Shown one piece after another: positions 1-12,988 of a stretch of 64,000 nt of DNA. The notes under the pieces were generated by a model. The model saw only the letters and a program-made list of their open reading frames with translations. It was not told the origin of the DNA and did not search any database. Location of the stretch: positions 6,779,563 to 6,843,562 of the forward strand of contig CM028931.1 in NCBI GenBank assembly GCA_016801845.1, written 5' to 3'. The stretch's first letter is position 1. Each line of letters begins with the position of its first letter. The stretch comes from Polydactylus sextarius (Eukaryota; Chordata; Actinopteri; Polynemidae). Made by a program: the position numbers and the translations under genes.

Positions 1-1022
1 CTGATCCAAAAATGGAGGAAACTGTTGTGGCCTTTTCACATTACTACGCTGTCTACTTTTATTTAACCCTCTGTTAGAGGAAGGAATTGTCCACAAATCG
101 GGAATTGGTTTGCTGAGGCCAAAGTAAGGACAATTTCTGTCATGTGTGTGGCTACAGCTGCAGTAACCACTGTCAGCCCAGCTGAGCATTCCCTGTACAA
201 ACTGCTCATCAGCAGTTTACTGCATTGTCTACAGCTATTATAGCAACTGGTTCTTTTTATCTTTTTTCCCAGGAATGCCCGTGCACTTGGCTGTCCTATT
301 TCTTGTGCATGTACATCAGGGGAGAGGCACATGAGTAGTGAGTGTTTCCCTGACCTCCAGATTTAGCCCATGCATTCTACAGTGCTAAGCCAGCCAGGCC
401 AGACTGATGCCAATCCAGTCCAGGCTGTACCCACAGTGGTGGCATTTTGCTTGAGGATAAGAACTCCTCTTTTTTGTGTCTTGGCCATGATGCTCCTGAA
501 TCGTTTCCCTGATTTCAGAAGCTGGAATATGCAGATAAAGGGATGGGCAAAGTCTTTAAAAATTCTGACTGCTCTTTTCCTGCATGTCCTATTGTAAATG
601 ATTTGCATAGATGGAAGAGCAGATCTGCAGCATCACTCTGCAGTATGGACTCTCTGGAGGGCTTTACAATCCCGTTCACCACAGTTCCCAAATAAAGACA
701 TGGTGTTCTCTGTTAAGATAAATAAATAGCTGAAAGAATGAAGCAGTTTGACATTAGACACATCATTGTGACAGTCTTGGGTTAAAACTGGTTTCACTTT
801 TTCTACAGTAAATGGGGAGACATTGCTTAATTTAAAATGCTTTTGATTTATTTGGCAGGTGCAAACCTGTTAAACCTGCCTTAAATTCTTGCTGAAAAAA
901 AACAAAAACAAATAGTTCTTAATAATTTGCTGTCAAATCTTAACTAACAGAAAAATATACATGCACGTGTGTGCATGTTCTAACAGTGTTTGCATGTTCT
1001 AACAGTACATAGGGGGGTGTAG

Positions 1023-1115
1023 ATGGCCCCGTGATACACTGGTGACCTTTCCAGGGTGTAAGCTGACCTCACACACAGTCAGCTGGGATTGGCAATAGGT
1101 AATGGATGGATAAAA
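1023..1115 (-). repeat. Teleost CCAT-headed dispersed repeat, fragment
   Basis: Read on the minus strand, this has a CCATCCATTA head followed by the tract ending CACCCTGGAAAGGTCACCAG. It matches the pattern of the longer + strand copies at 40329-40625 and 61385-61640. The fragment is truncated and diverged. The repeat class is familiar from fish introns, but I do not assign a family name. Confidence 0.6.
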
Positions 1116-1457
1116 TGGATGTGTTACACTGACTGTCAATCTGGCAACACACACCTACACTCTGTTTCATTAATTACATTTCCCTGCAATTAGTTCCTCA
1201 TTTATCCAGTTTTAATTAAGCATCTCCTGGAGTATTTTATTTTCCTCTTGAATACATATGTGCTGATGCCCTTGGAATCTTGCGAATTAGACAGAGTCGG
1301 TCTCTGCTGCTGCTGTTCCTTCTTCTCCTTGCTAGTTGAGAGAAGCATCTGTGCATGTGTGAAGTAAGTTGGTGAAGGACAAGACCAAGGGCAGAAGGAG
1401 GGGTTGTGTGTATGTTTGTGTGTGTGACAGATGACAGAGTCAATGTGTGGTAGGGTT

Positions 1458-1460
<3 letters not shown>

Positions 1461-1504
<44 letters not shown>
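1461..1504. repeat. (CA)n microsatellite
   Basis: An uninterrupted CA dinucleotide run of about 22 units, likely polymorphic in length. Confidence 0.97.
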
Positions 1505-1505
<1 letters not shown>

Positions 1506-2022
1506 GGGGGATCCTTATTAAATTACACCACAATTACATCCTGATCACAATGCAAGGTGATCATGTCAGTCATGTTCACGTGACTGGACATCACCTGCAT
1601 AGTAACTTTGAATAATTCAATGTAAGGTGTTATATCTTCATTTCTTAAAGATGATTTTAAGGATGGTGTATTTTAGGATTTGGTGGATGGTCAAAAATAA
1701 TGTGACTCAAATACCATATGAGCCATCACCTTAGTATGATGGAATGGTTTGTGCAGCTCAAAATGCAGCTCAAAATGCAACTGAAGTCAACACATATGAT
1801 GGATTGTGCCACCTCTGGATTTCTGGACTTGCTTCAGGTGAGAGATGCCAGTAGGGTGTGGGGATACCTTGGCTGAGCTGTGATGAATTTCCCTTGAAAC
1901 TGGAATTACCTTCCTGTTATTTAAAGATGATGTGGTTTTGTAGGCCTCATCATACCATGACCTCCATCATGCACTGCGACAGTTTGCAGTTTAGTGTAAA
2001 ATGTGAGTCAGTACCTCTAGTC

Positions 2023-2052
2023 AGCAATGACCTCAAGTCAAAGGTCATTGCT
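2023..2052. promoter_or_regulatory. Perfect 11-bp palindrome with everted AGGTCA half-sites
   Basis: The left arm AGCAATGACCT (2023-2033) and right arm AGGTCATTGCT (2042-2052) are exact reverse complements around an 8-base spacer. The inner halves TGACCT and AGGTCA form an everted repeat with spacing 8, an arrangement compatible with some retinoid or vitamin D receptor sites. Whether it acts as a regulatory site is inference only. Confidence 0.35.
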
Positions 2053-4932
2053 CACAAGTGAGGGTATGGTGGAATGGGAAACAGGGTAGTATGGTCAGTG
2101 TGGTCAGGGTAGTATGACACTGTACCCGACCATTGTGGTGAAGAGGGTGCTGAGCTGAACTCAATTTACCAATAGAGCTAGATTCCCACCCTCACCTATG
2201 GGCATGAGCTTTGAGTATTGTCTGAAAGTGTGTTCTCAAAGTAATTTCCTCCAACTGTTGTGTTAAGGCTCCTCTGAGGGACAAATCAGACAGAAGCAAT
2301 CAGTGCAAATTCCTAGGAGTAGACCTGAGACTACAAGGAAAACAAGGAAAAGTGTCACAATGTTTGATATAGATTGGTGCTGTTCCATGTTTATAAAACC
2401 ATAGTGAGTGAACTACAGGATTCCTCTTGTGGGGTTGTGTGGTGCCTTGCAGGTTTCTCACTGACAACAGCTCTGTGCTGGAAACCAAAATAAGTGGCCA
2501 AAACAACCTTATGGATAAAAAATAAAATCTCAATAACACTGAGGGGATCTGTAGAGCTGGTCCTAACAGTTTGTGTTTTTGATGGTGCAGACTGAAAGCT
2601 TTGCACAAGGAAATAAGCCAAAATTTATTGTGTCAAGTCATGAAGCATTGGCATCACAAGAAGAAAGCCTGTGATGTCCACACGCTCTCTTCTTCTGTAG
2701 TGCTTTGATATTGTTTTTAATTAGGAGCTCCACCTTGTGAATGCCTTTTTTTGTATAACACATGTTCTGACATTTTAACAATGTTTGAATGGAAACACTG
2801 ACTGCCCACTGACTCTGGAATCAGATCTTAAGCCATTTACAGCCTTGCTCTGTGGATGACGAGTGAGCCAGTTTGACATGGACACAGTTGGAGTAACTTG
2901 GTTGAACAACTTCTGCCCTCAGCTCATTCAGAGGTCTTGGTATTTATTTACTGTGACTCAGAAGCTCAAACACAGCTACATGAGCCTGCTCCCAAGAGAC
3001 TGCTGCCTGAGCGAAACATTTCTCTTTCATTATGAAAAACCACTGCACCGTGATTTTTAAAAGAGGGCACTTTTAAAAGAGGGACAAAAGGTGATTTCAC
3101 ATCCCCATGTAAGCTTCCGCTTTGGGTCCAGTCCCCTCATTGAACCATTATTTTGTTCATTTACCAGCTTCAGCTTCTTCATTGGTGCTGCTGGGTACCT
3201 AATGCTGTGGAAAACAGTGGCTGTTGATTCAGTTCTAAAAGATGAGAGATTTTTGTATTTTAGCAAATGTGAACAATAATGACACTGTTTTCTTTTAAAA
3301 TGTCAAACTTTTTTGTTAATGTTATCACCTCCATTGGTCCCCTTGTTTGTCTTTGTTTGTCCAGAAAAGAGAATCTCTGTTAGACCACGGGCTGATGGAG
3401 TGAATGCTGAGTTCTTCTGCTGGCTAATTCAATGTGATAAAGTGGTTCTGAGAGTAATTGACTGCCGCTAAAGTCACTGGTTGCTTTGAACAGGGTAAAA
3501 AGAAAACAGTTTTTAAAATGGCTCTGAAATAATATTAGTGTAAACTGGCAGCTGTGGCGGCTCACATCCAGCATTCTAAATGAGAACACACATAATGAAA
3601 ATAGCTTCAATCACATTTTTGTATTTTTTATTAGTTTGGCCTCTTTCCAAATTCTTTCTGACAGCAGGGTTATATTCTCGTGGAATTAAAATGTTCTTAA
3701 CTCAACAAATGAGATAAACATTATATTGGAGCTCAGTCATCATTGATCTGCTGTTGTTAATAAAGAAGAATTAACAACTCCACAAACACACAGGCCCCTG
3801 AGCTCATGGCAGGTGGACTCATACAACACAAGAACTCTGTATCAGTTTGTTATGTTTTTTTTTTTTTCTTTCTTTCTCTCTTTCGTTTCATTTGTTGCAG
3901 CGGCAGAGTGGAGCCAGAACTTCTTCCTTCCTGAGGCCACCCCCCTAACTAACCTCTAACTAAAAAATGGATTCTTGTATTTCTGAATTTCAGCAGCTCT
4001 ATATTAATTGGTCTCACGGTCAGGAAAGATATTCACACACTAAAATATCCAGGTTTCTGTTAGAAGAGCTGGTTACACACTACAGTGTACATGAGCAGAT
4101 AATGGAAAATGCGACATGGTACATGCAAGACCCTTCAGACACATGTTCAGTCACCTTCACGCCCAGAGAAACATATTAATATCTGATAGCATGACATTTG
4201 CTGGCACACAGATTTCATCATTACACTTTACACCATTCAACATGTGGAGGATCCACTCAATACCTGGAATCTTGCTCTGCTTTCCAATATGAACACTGTA
4301 CAACAATACCTCCTCCAAACTTGTTTTTCCTTCATTATATAAAGATTTAGCCAGTCTGGGGGTGAACAGGCTCATTGTCTCAGATTATAGCAGACTATCA
4401 GATTATTTTAGTATTCTAGTTCATGTCAAGCAGTCCAACTGAACTCCCCAACACACATATACACACACACACAGACATACACATTCAGTCTTTTATTAAC
4501 CCAGGATTCTGTTTTCCCGCCTTTCTCTGAAAAAAGTTGCATCCATTGGTGTGTTTTTTTCCGGGTTGCTGTTTGTCCTCTCCGTCCTTGGAGGATAATG
4601 GGTTTGCATGCACAGATGGAGACTCAGGGTGCAGTCCACCATTAGCTGCATCAGCTCCACCATTACCCCTAATGCCTCTTGAGTTGACTCCATTTACATC
4701 CCACCAGGATCGAAACACTTAAGGCATGAAATGCTGTTCACCTCATCTGAATGAAAGGCAGTGGAGATTAGTGATGTATTCAAGGTGCAGCTGTTCTTCT
4801 GTAACAAGATAGTGTGCTTCCTAGTGTTTATAATATATACATGCCGTGTTTGATTGAATCCCATTTCAAAAGGTGTCTTAGATAAATGAATGTTTCATGT
4901 ATGATTGATGAGATGTTCCTGTGTTTTTATAG

Positions 4933-5089
4933 GGCAGTGATGAGGGTGACGTGGACAAGAATAAGTGCTGCACACTCTGTAACATGTCCTTCACCTCAGC
5001 AGTGGTGGCACAGTCACACTACCAGGGTAAAATCCACGCCAAGAGGCTAAAGCTGCTACTGGGGGAGCAGCCCACCATCACAACCAAAG
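4933..5089 (+). CDS. zmat4: zmat4 coding exon with zinc finger 2
   Basis: This is a 157-base internal exon. The acceptor AG is at 4931-4932, after a T-rich tract, and the GTATGT donor starts at 5090. It opens in phase 0 with GSDEGDVDKNK and carries the finger C-T-L-C, twelve residues, then H-Y-Q-G-K-I-H, followed by the basic AKRLKLLLGE linker and a Thr-rich end. The final single base pairs with AG at the start of the next exon (10854), giving a Glu codon. The preceding exon would have to end in phase 0; no candidate encoding finger 1 is visible in 1-4932, so it lies further upstream. Confidence 0.95.
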
Positions 5090-8000
5090 GTATGTGTTCT
5101 GTTTTTAATGCATTGTGAGTATAAATGATAGAGGACCATTATGTTTCTAGAGGGGATTTATTAATGAAGAAAATAAATAATGACGAGAAATAATGAAAGA
5201 ATAAGACACAGGATGTGTTGTACATGATTGTATGATACATAATTATGGAACACTTAGATGTGGAAAGATGAGTGGAGGACACAGTTTCTGCACAGACACA
5301 TTCAAATGCACAAGATACTAGTAAAAAAGCAATGAATTGTGTAACAGTAGGGTATTCAGGCCAAACACGCAAGCTGTATGACAACAAATTTCAATCAGTC
5401 AAAGCCAAAAGGAAATACATTTTTTTCTCTCTGAAATGAATGGCCACAAAGTCTTGCATTCTGATTCAAATCAGACAGAAATCTGGTGCAACTCTGCACA
5501 GTTGTCATGGCCATGATAGGAACTGTTTCTGCCTCGTTTGCTGCACTGACAACCGATACATTTGTGGATTCTGGTCTCTTTCATTCAGTTGCGTGTTGAT
5601 CTTGCATTGCTCTGTTTTTGGCTGGTTGAAATATTTATGTTCATTATTGTATGATGGCAACGGAGCCAGACGTTGAAATTAAGTTTTTATTCATTCTCAG
5701 TCCAGTGTAATTTGTGAACTTCGATATTTACTTTGGTCAGGGTAGTAAATCATGGTACTCAGCAAACCAACAGCCCCTTTCCAAACAGATAATACCAATT
5801 ATAATATGTATATATAACACCACATGGTAAACTGTAATATGTATACATCTCTAAGGTTAAGGTGAGACAAGGTTAAGATGAGACAACTTTGGCTGCAAAT
5901 TGAAGTTCAGAGAATGTTGATGCGTGTTTGGTTGAATCTGCACTTTGCTCTCTAAGTTGGTCTTGCGATGCAGCACAGACCCAGTGCTATGTACTGTCTC
6001 TGCCAGACAGTAAGGACCCAAACTGTGGCCAACAGTTCAGAACAGAACTGCCCACCCCAACACCTCCAACTGGCAGTAGAGGTGACACATCTATCAATCA
6101 CTCTGTCAGGTAGAGGACTCTCTCCCTGCCTCATCTCCACCTGACAGACAAAAATACCCTTACTTCTATCACTCTTAGAAGATGGTTGGCAAAATCTGGA
6201 GTTCAAGGAGCCCCTGTAGTCCTGTAAAATAACTTTTTTTTTTTAATCTTTTGCACACAAGATAGTTTTCTTGGCTTGGTTTGCCTACTTGATGCTAACT
6301 TTGGGCTATTTTACTATATTTATCTTGTTAACTTATGTTATTTTGTTTTATATATTAAGAAAATGTTGAGCTTATCTCTGATTTCTTAATGTTTCAGTCC
6401 AGGTTCTCCCAAACTGGTAGTATAAAAATAGATATTAGGAAAATATATTGTGATTTTTTTTTTTTTTTTTTTTTTGCTGTATCACAGCTTCAGGAATTCT
6501 AACTTTGACCATTCCTTTCACATGAAAACATTTAAAATATACAAATGGAGCACAACCAATTTTGTTGCCCACCATGCATCACTGAATACTGAACTGAATA
6601 CATACACTTGCACATCAGAAAATTCGTTAAGGGAAAAGACAGTTTGTAAATACAAGGTCCAGACTGAATGAGCCATGATCCAGCTACAAGAAGTCCAGTG
6701 TGTTTTATCATCTGAAAGAGTAATTTAAAGCACCTTCAATGTACAAGCACCCAAATCTGACACAAATAGAAAATGTCAGGAAGATAAATCCAGGGCAGCT
6801 GGAGGCCTGGCTATTGATCACCAAATAATGTCAGTAGACAGCACAAGTTCCTCTGCTGCCTCTTGGGACATGTTGTTGTTCTAGCCTGCTGTCAGTGGGT
6901 ATATAGTTGCAAAAAGCTGCTGCTGGCTAAGCATTTTTCATACCTCACCCTAAACACCGAAGAGCTGGGCAGGTGGCACTAAAAAGGCCTCAGTAAACCC
7001 TGATGAGGATCTACAGAGGAGAGCCTCATCACCTTCACCTGATGTTTTGCTTCCTCTTTGAACAGATGGTATATTTGCATACATCTTCCTTTCGGGCCTT
7101 TTATTCTTATTAAAAACCCATAATTCACATTTGAAGAATGAATAATCTTTATTTTATCTGTTCTGAATTTCAAATTAATTTGCCAGAATGTCACTTGACA
7201 TTTAAAATGAATGTTAAATGTTCTTCCCACAGGCCATGCAGGCCTACACCCTGCACACTTCCACAGGTCCAATACAGCACAGCTTCATGTGCATGCAGTT
7301 ATAGCTCAATACCAGTTGTTGCCGTTTCATCCCTTGTGTTCGATCCAAACAGCTCTGACCTATCAGGACGTGGACATATAGGGCCTAAGGGGGAGGGGTC
7401 CTCTGTTCAACACCTTGAGGTCTTTGTTACGTTTCTTAAGCCTTAACACATTTGTCAGCAGTTTCTGTGGAGCTGTAGGGAACTTTATCCTGCTGGGGCC
7501 ACTGCTTTCATGGAGGACCATTGTTATGGGTATGGGTAAACTGCTTAGGTTGGTTGCATGTGGTAAGAATGGTTCAATTTCCACACATACAACTTTCTTG
7601 TTGAGTGCTGCATGTTGGAGCGGTGAATTGGAGCTGTGGGATTATCTTCCCACATAGTCATAATAGACTTTAAAGAAGCTAAGAACGTAGAAGCACTTTA
7701 TGTGCCGCTAGCTGCAGCTGTTTTCAGTCTTAGTACATGAGTACATGCTGCACATGGGCTCTGATGTTTATTTAAAAACCCTCTTTAGACTTTTCCTAGT
7801 GTAGTGTAAAACTGTTTAGAAAATTAGTGTGTGTGTGATGCAGGGTGCTCAGATACTGTCACTGGATTCAATGCACTGTGGTCTCCTTTTCTCAAAGATG
7901 CTGAATCTCTTGAGAATTATAACTGCTCGCTCTGCACACACTGAAATAGAAACTAAGATTGCTTTGTGCTGTCTGGATACAGATACCATGCAAGGAGGGA

Positions 8001-11000
8001 ATATGGCTTTTCAACACAACTCTATCAAATGAGTACAGGCAAAAAAAACGAGTACAGGCAAAATGACGTATGCATCTTTTGCTGAGAAATGTAAACGCAA
8101 TATTAGTGCAGCACAGGGAAACCATTTGTCTGTTTCTTTGAATGTTGATCTTCCTGAAATGTCAGTATTCTATTAATTATTAGGTAGGTCAATAATGAGT
8201 TCTCAAATTGCCACGTGAAGCAGAAACAGAGAAAATGACAGACACAGTGGCACACTGACTAATGGCAATGAGCTTTAAATTGATAACTGACAAACGCAAA
8301 CTGTATCTACAGAGAGCTGCTGAGTCTGAGCAGAACTTACAGCATCATTTTTGAAAGTTTCATGATCCACATGTCATTGTAGTTTCCATAAAATAAAAGC
8401 GATATTTCTAAAATTTTGACACAGTATAATTGCTACTTGCAGGTGTTTTCCATTGAAGGGTGTTGCACATACGAGCTGTAATTCTTGGAAAGTCTTGTCA
8501 AAGTGACTCAAATCTGGATTTTCTATGCATTTCTGAAACCTAGCTCCACAGCAATTCTCCAGTGGCTAGACTACATATACCAGGGTACAATATTCAGGTT
8601 AGACAGGGCTAGGGGAAGTGTTGGAGGGGGAATGTTTTATGTAAAGGAACAACAAATGTTTAAGCAAATTAAGTAGACATGTGGACAACCTGTGATGTCA
8701 ATGAAAACTGCAAGATGTTTATGTCTCAATTCATGAAAAAAATTCAACAAAAAACATCCAAAATAATCAATGATGCTGATTTAGTGACACTATATGGACG
8801 CTGATGAAACAAAGAGATCATGCTCTTGAGATACTGCTTAAAAAAAACTGGACATGACAGACAGACCTCACTTAGAAATAAAGTTATTAAAGCACTTAGA
8901 AATGCAAAAGCGAACTTTTTTAAATCAGTATTCTAAGTAGGCCAGAGGAAACACTAAAGAAATCTGCACAAATATAAAAAATGAACAAAAGATGGTCGGT
9001 AAGTCGGTATTCAATCAAAGTTAAACAGCTCTTGACAGGGTGTTTGACTCATATGCATGATGAAATGGATGGATGGATAGTTTTTATTAAAACTTTATTC
9101 AGATAAATAAACAATCAAAATAATACGGCATAGTCCATTTGGAGTGGCGTTTTGGTGGGGTAGGCAAATAAATAAAACTGTATTCTCTTTTCGTGGCAAG
9201 TACAATATGTGAACTATCAACTCAGTTCATATACCAAACAATTAAATACATAATTGCTGGAAAACCAAATCTGCTATCACAAGTCTGTTTAATCTATAAA
9301 CTGTCTGTTATTGTTTTGTTTTGTTTAATTAACTTTTTTTCTTACTTCTAATTCCTAATTCTTATTTATTAGGGACCATCAACCTGTCCAAGGGACAAAA
9401 GATGAAAATTAGCCTGTGGCTACAATGTTATATATTTACATTTCTCTTTTTTTTTTTTTTTAAATGTTCATTAGTATACGCTGTCCCTGTTTTGAATGAA
9501 TAAACTTCAAACTTCATTACCAGTTTTTTACTGTGGTATTTAGGTTTTGCACATATCTAGGTTTTATTTTAGTAATTTGAAGGAAGTTTGGCCTGGTGAT
9601 CCCTTGAACTATGGGTCAGCTAGTGAGCATGTAGACATTTACGTAATTTTTGTTACTGTGCTATTACGTTTAAGCTATTGTTCACCGCTATAGTTTAATT
9701 TTAGTTACAGTTACGGGGTAAGAAGAAATAATTGCCATTAATAATAAGCAACTTCCATCTAAAGAGAGCTCAACATAGAACACCTTAAAATCACTGTCTA
9801 AAGATCCTGAATTCATCTCTGTGCAGATACAATGTTTAACAGTATGGCAGCATAATGATACCCTTTTTAAACAGATGATTATTATTTTGATCATGTAGTT
9901 TCCCTCCCTCTAATAATCTTTTCTTTAAGAAAGATCATAGATCCAGAATGTCTCCAGGGATGGTGTTGTACAGCTGACCTCTGACCAACTACAATGATTT
10001 AATGAAATCTGACAGTTTATATTGGCCTGTTTGCTGGGTAGGTCATGCTGTAACCACAAAGATTTAAATCCACCATAACATTCACTTACCATTGACAAGT
10101 TTTGGCTCAGTGAAATGAAATGTGACTCAGCTCTGAGAGAAAAACACTGACAGTGAAGCTTCTACGCATTCTCTCTCCTTTCCCTTCCTTCACTGGTGTT
10201 GCCATTTTGAAATGTTGACTAGTGTAATGGAACATAATGGGACAACACTAAATGTTGTCTCTAGGTGGGCCAAGCACTGGCCTGTTAAAACTGATTAAGT
10301 TAATGGTGCCTTCTTGTGTTGAAGCGTGCTCAGTACAGGGAACCACTCATTCTGGGTTAATGCTGTCATCCATGCATGAAGGCACAAGTGGGCAGCCACG
10401 AACAGAGCAGGCTCTTTATTCCGGTTGCCAAGTAGAATTTAGTTTTTCCTCCTCAGACGTTTAATGGAGATAACAGCTTGTTATTCAGTGGGATGCACTG
10501 GCAGGGCTGCAGTCATGGTCACATTGGTACTGATCAGTGCTCATTAAAGCCCTCAGTGATCTCTGTCTGCTGCTACAAATCTCTGCTCTAAAAAGCCAAT
10601 TGCAGTTTTAACACAACACATACACACTGTGCACATGCGTTTAAGAGCTTTACACTGTGTTGGACTCTGATGCTGTGTCTCAAATCATATCCTTTAGCCA
10701 CATATAGTTCACTGTGCACACAGGAAGTCACTGCTGTAGTAGGTGAATGTGTGTCAAAACCCCATTCGACCATTCTCTGTCACCTTTAAGAATAAATATT
10801 AATATTGAATTGAAGTGAATACATATAAGTTGTGTCTCCTTGTTTTTCTTCAGAGGCGTCCCCCAGTCCAGTGAAGACCTCACCAGAAACATCTCCTATG
10901 ACTTCACCACGACAGCGCCGTGACTCGGACCGTTACTGCCAGCTATGCAATGCCTGGTTCAACAATCCCGGCATGGCTCAGCAGCACTATGATGGCAAAA

Positions 11001-12950
11001 AGCACAAGAAGAATGCCGCCAGAGCAGATCTGCTGGAACAACTGGGCAAGACCTTGGACATGGGAGAGATGAAAGGTAAGCGGCACTGCTGTCAATCAAT
11101 ACATTGAATAGCACAGAATTTACTACATATAATGTTTCACACCCAGGTAAAATAAAATCTTTTTTATGTATAAAAAATGTGCTTTGTAAAACTAACAAGT
11201 ACATATATAGTACCTCATTATTATATCAAATCAAAGTAATACAAGGTAATACACTAATCCTAAAGCTAAACTGTAATTTACTTCAAATATAACTTCAGTA
11301 TCAATTATATTACCCACCAAATATACATATACAAAGTACTTTGTGAATGTACAATGTAAATTTGTTCTTTTAATCCTTTGATTATAAATACAACAATAGT
11401 TAGCATAGTTATAGTGCAGTAACCACGAGTTGTATTTGAGTTTATTTGAATATAGTAAAATTAAGCACACTATTTTTTCACACCTGTGTCAGTAAGGTCC
11501 CTCGTTGAATCTTAAGAGGGACATGGTAAACCTCAGTGGTAGTGTCCAAGACAGCGAGTGCTGTTGTGCTGTTGAGTCCCAGTGTCACACTCAGTCTTCT
11601 GCAGAGAACTGGTGAAGTTGTGATTCTGTGAATGGAGCTCTAAACTGGTGCTGGACATCATCATTCTTCCAAGGGAAGCGTAACAAGCTGTAAATGCAAT
11701 ACTGACATGACTTATAACTGATGAAGTGAAAGTAACAGCAAACAACTGACACAGTGTATCAGTCATGTTCATTGTAAGTGGACAAATGTAAGATTCACTC
11801 TCCTTCCAGCTCTGCTTCGATCTCTGATGCATTGATCTGGGTTTTGGGCAAGTGACAATTTACATTGTGAATTTTAGAATGACCTTTGAATCTAATTAGT
11901 TCTTTTCTATCTTAAGTTTTCTGTTGTTGATTTTGATTCTTGCCCTCGGTTTTGTCGCCAACCCTGCAGCCAGTGCTGTGACGTGCACCAGCACACCTTC
12001 TCGCTGCTGAGGTGAGCGGCAACCCTCTGGACCAGAGTTATGTCCAGCATAGTGTCACAAGCTGTTAATTTGACTGAAGAGAGAGAATGTTCCTCCTCAT
12101 CCTCTCCCAGTCGCAATATGTCAATAACAATTACACAACATTATTCCAGTCGGTGGAGGGCCGGCTGCCAGAAGAGCAGTATGAGCCCGGAGGTGTTGTA
12201 AAGGGCACTGGTGTGTGACCACACTGAATGGGACAAACAAGTCCTCACAGCTGACTGGTCACAGACTCAGCTTGATTGTTTCTTTATGCCTCATAGGTGC
12301 ACTGAAGCTGGTCAAGGACAAATTGAGTTTTTGCAGTCATTTCGACGCTGTCGTATTTGTCCATACAATAGAGTAGGTTTGGTGCAGGCGATTCCTTTTT
12401 TTCCATTTTGTAAACTTTGTAAACGCAAACTTTTTTTTTTTTCCTGAATTATGAACATTTATGCTTAACAAAGATGTCAAACAAATTAACAGAGGGAGTC
12501 TAAATTAAAAAAAAAAAAAAAAAAAACGGGGTCAATGTTCAGGAGCAAATGGGGTCAATTTCTGGAAAAAGGAATTGATGTTCAATTGAATTGATGTTTT
12601 TGACAAATTATTTACACAGAAATATGGAATCAGTTAAATGAGAGCTCAAGTGTAAAATTAAAGACACATCAGTACCATTGCTTTCTTCTTTATTGAGTCA
12701 GAAAACTCCATGTGAACTGTATTAAACAAGCTCAGTTTTTGAGGAAAATGTGCACAGCGGTAGAGAAAAATGCACCAGCTATTGCAGTCTTGTAGTATCA
12801 GTGTCATGCGCACTATAAACAGATGGGCCAGACACAATCACAGCGCAGGCTAGATGGTGCCTGAGGGCCTTAAATTTAAAGAGGAAATATCCTTAAGATC
12901 CTTGATCATTCAGAGTATAACAGTCAACAGTTCAGTAAACATGCTGCTTA

Positions 12951-12988
<38 letters not shown>

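Larger units (their letters stand above)
1..4932 (+). other. zmat4 intron (part), upstream of the first exon in the window
   Basis: The region is AT-rich with no exon encoding finger 1. It holds a minus-strand fragment of a fish dispersed repeat (about 1023-1115), a CA microsatellite (1461-1504), a perfect 11-bp palindrome with nuclear-receptor half-sites (2023-2052), and a T/CT-rich tract near 3857-3890. A short segment near 4490-4720 is open on both strands, but the translations resemble nothing I know. Confidence 0.7.
5090..10853 (+). other. zmat4 intron between finger 2 and finger 3 exons
   Basis: This is a GT-AG intron of 5764 bases. It contains a T tract (about 6456-6475), a LINE endonuclease remnant (about 8480-8950) and a LINE-like 3' tail (about 9365-9515). 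The rest looks unique and AT-rich, with no recognisable coding exon. Confidence 0.8.

Noticed and set aside
1237..1533. 98-codon minus-strand open frame
   Set aside because: It passes through the CA microsatellite, giving Val-Cys repeats; not a gene.
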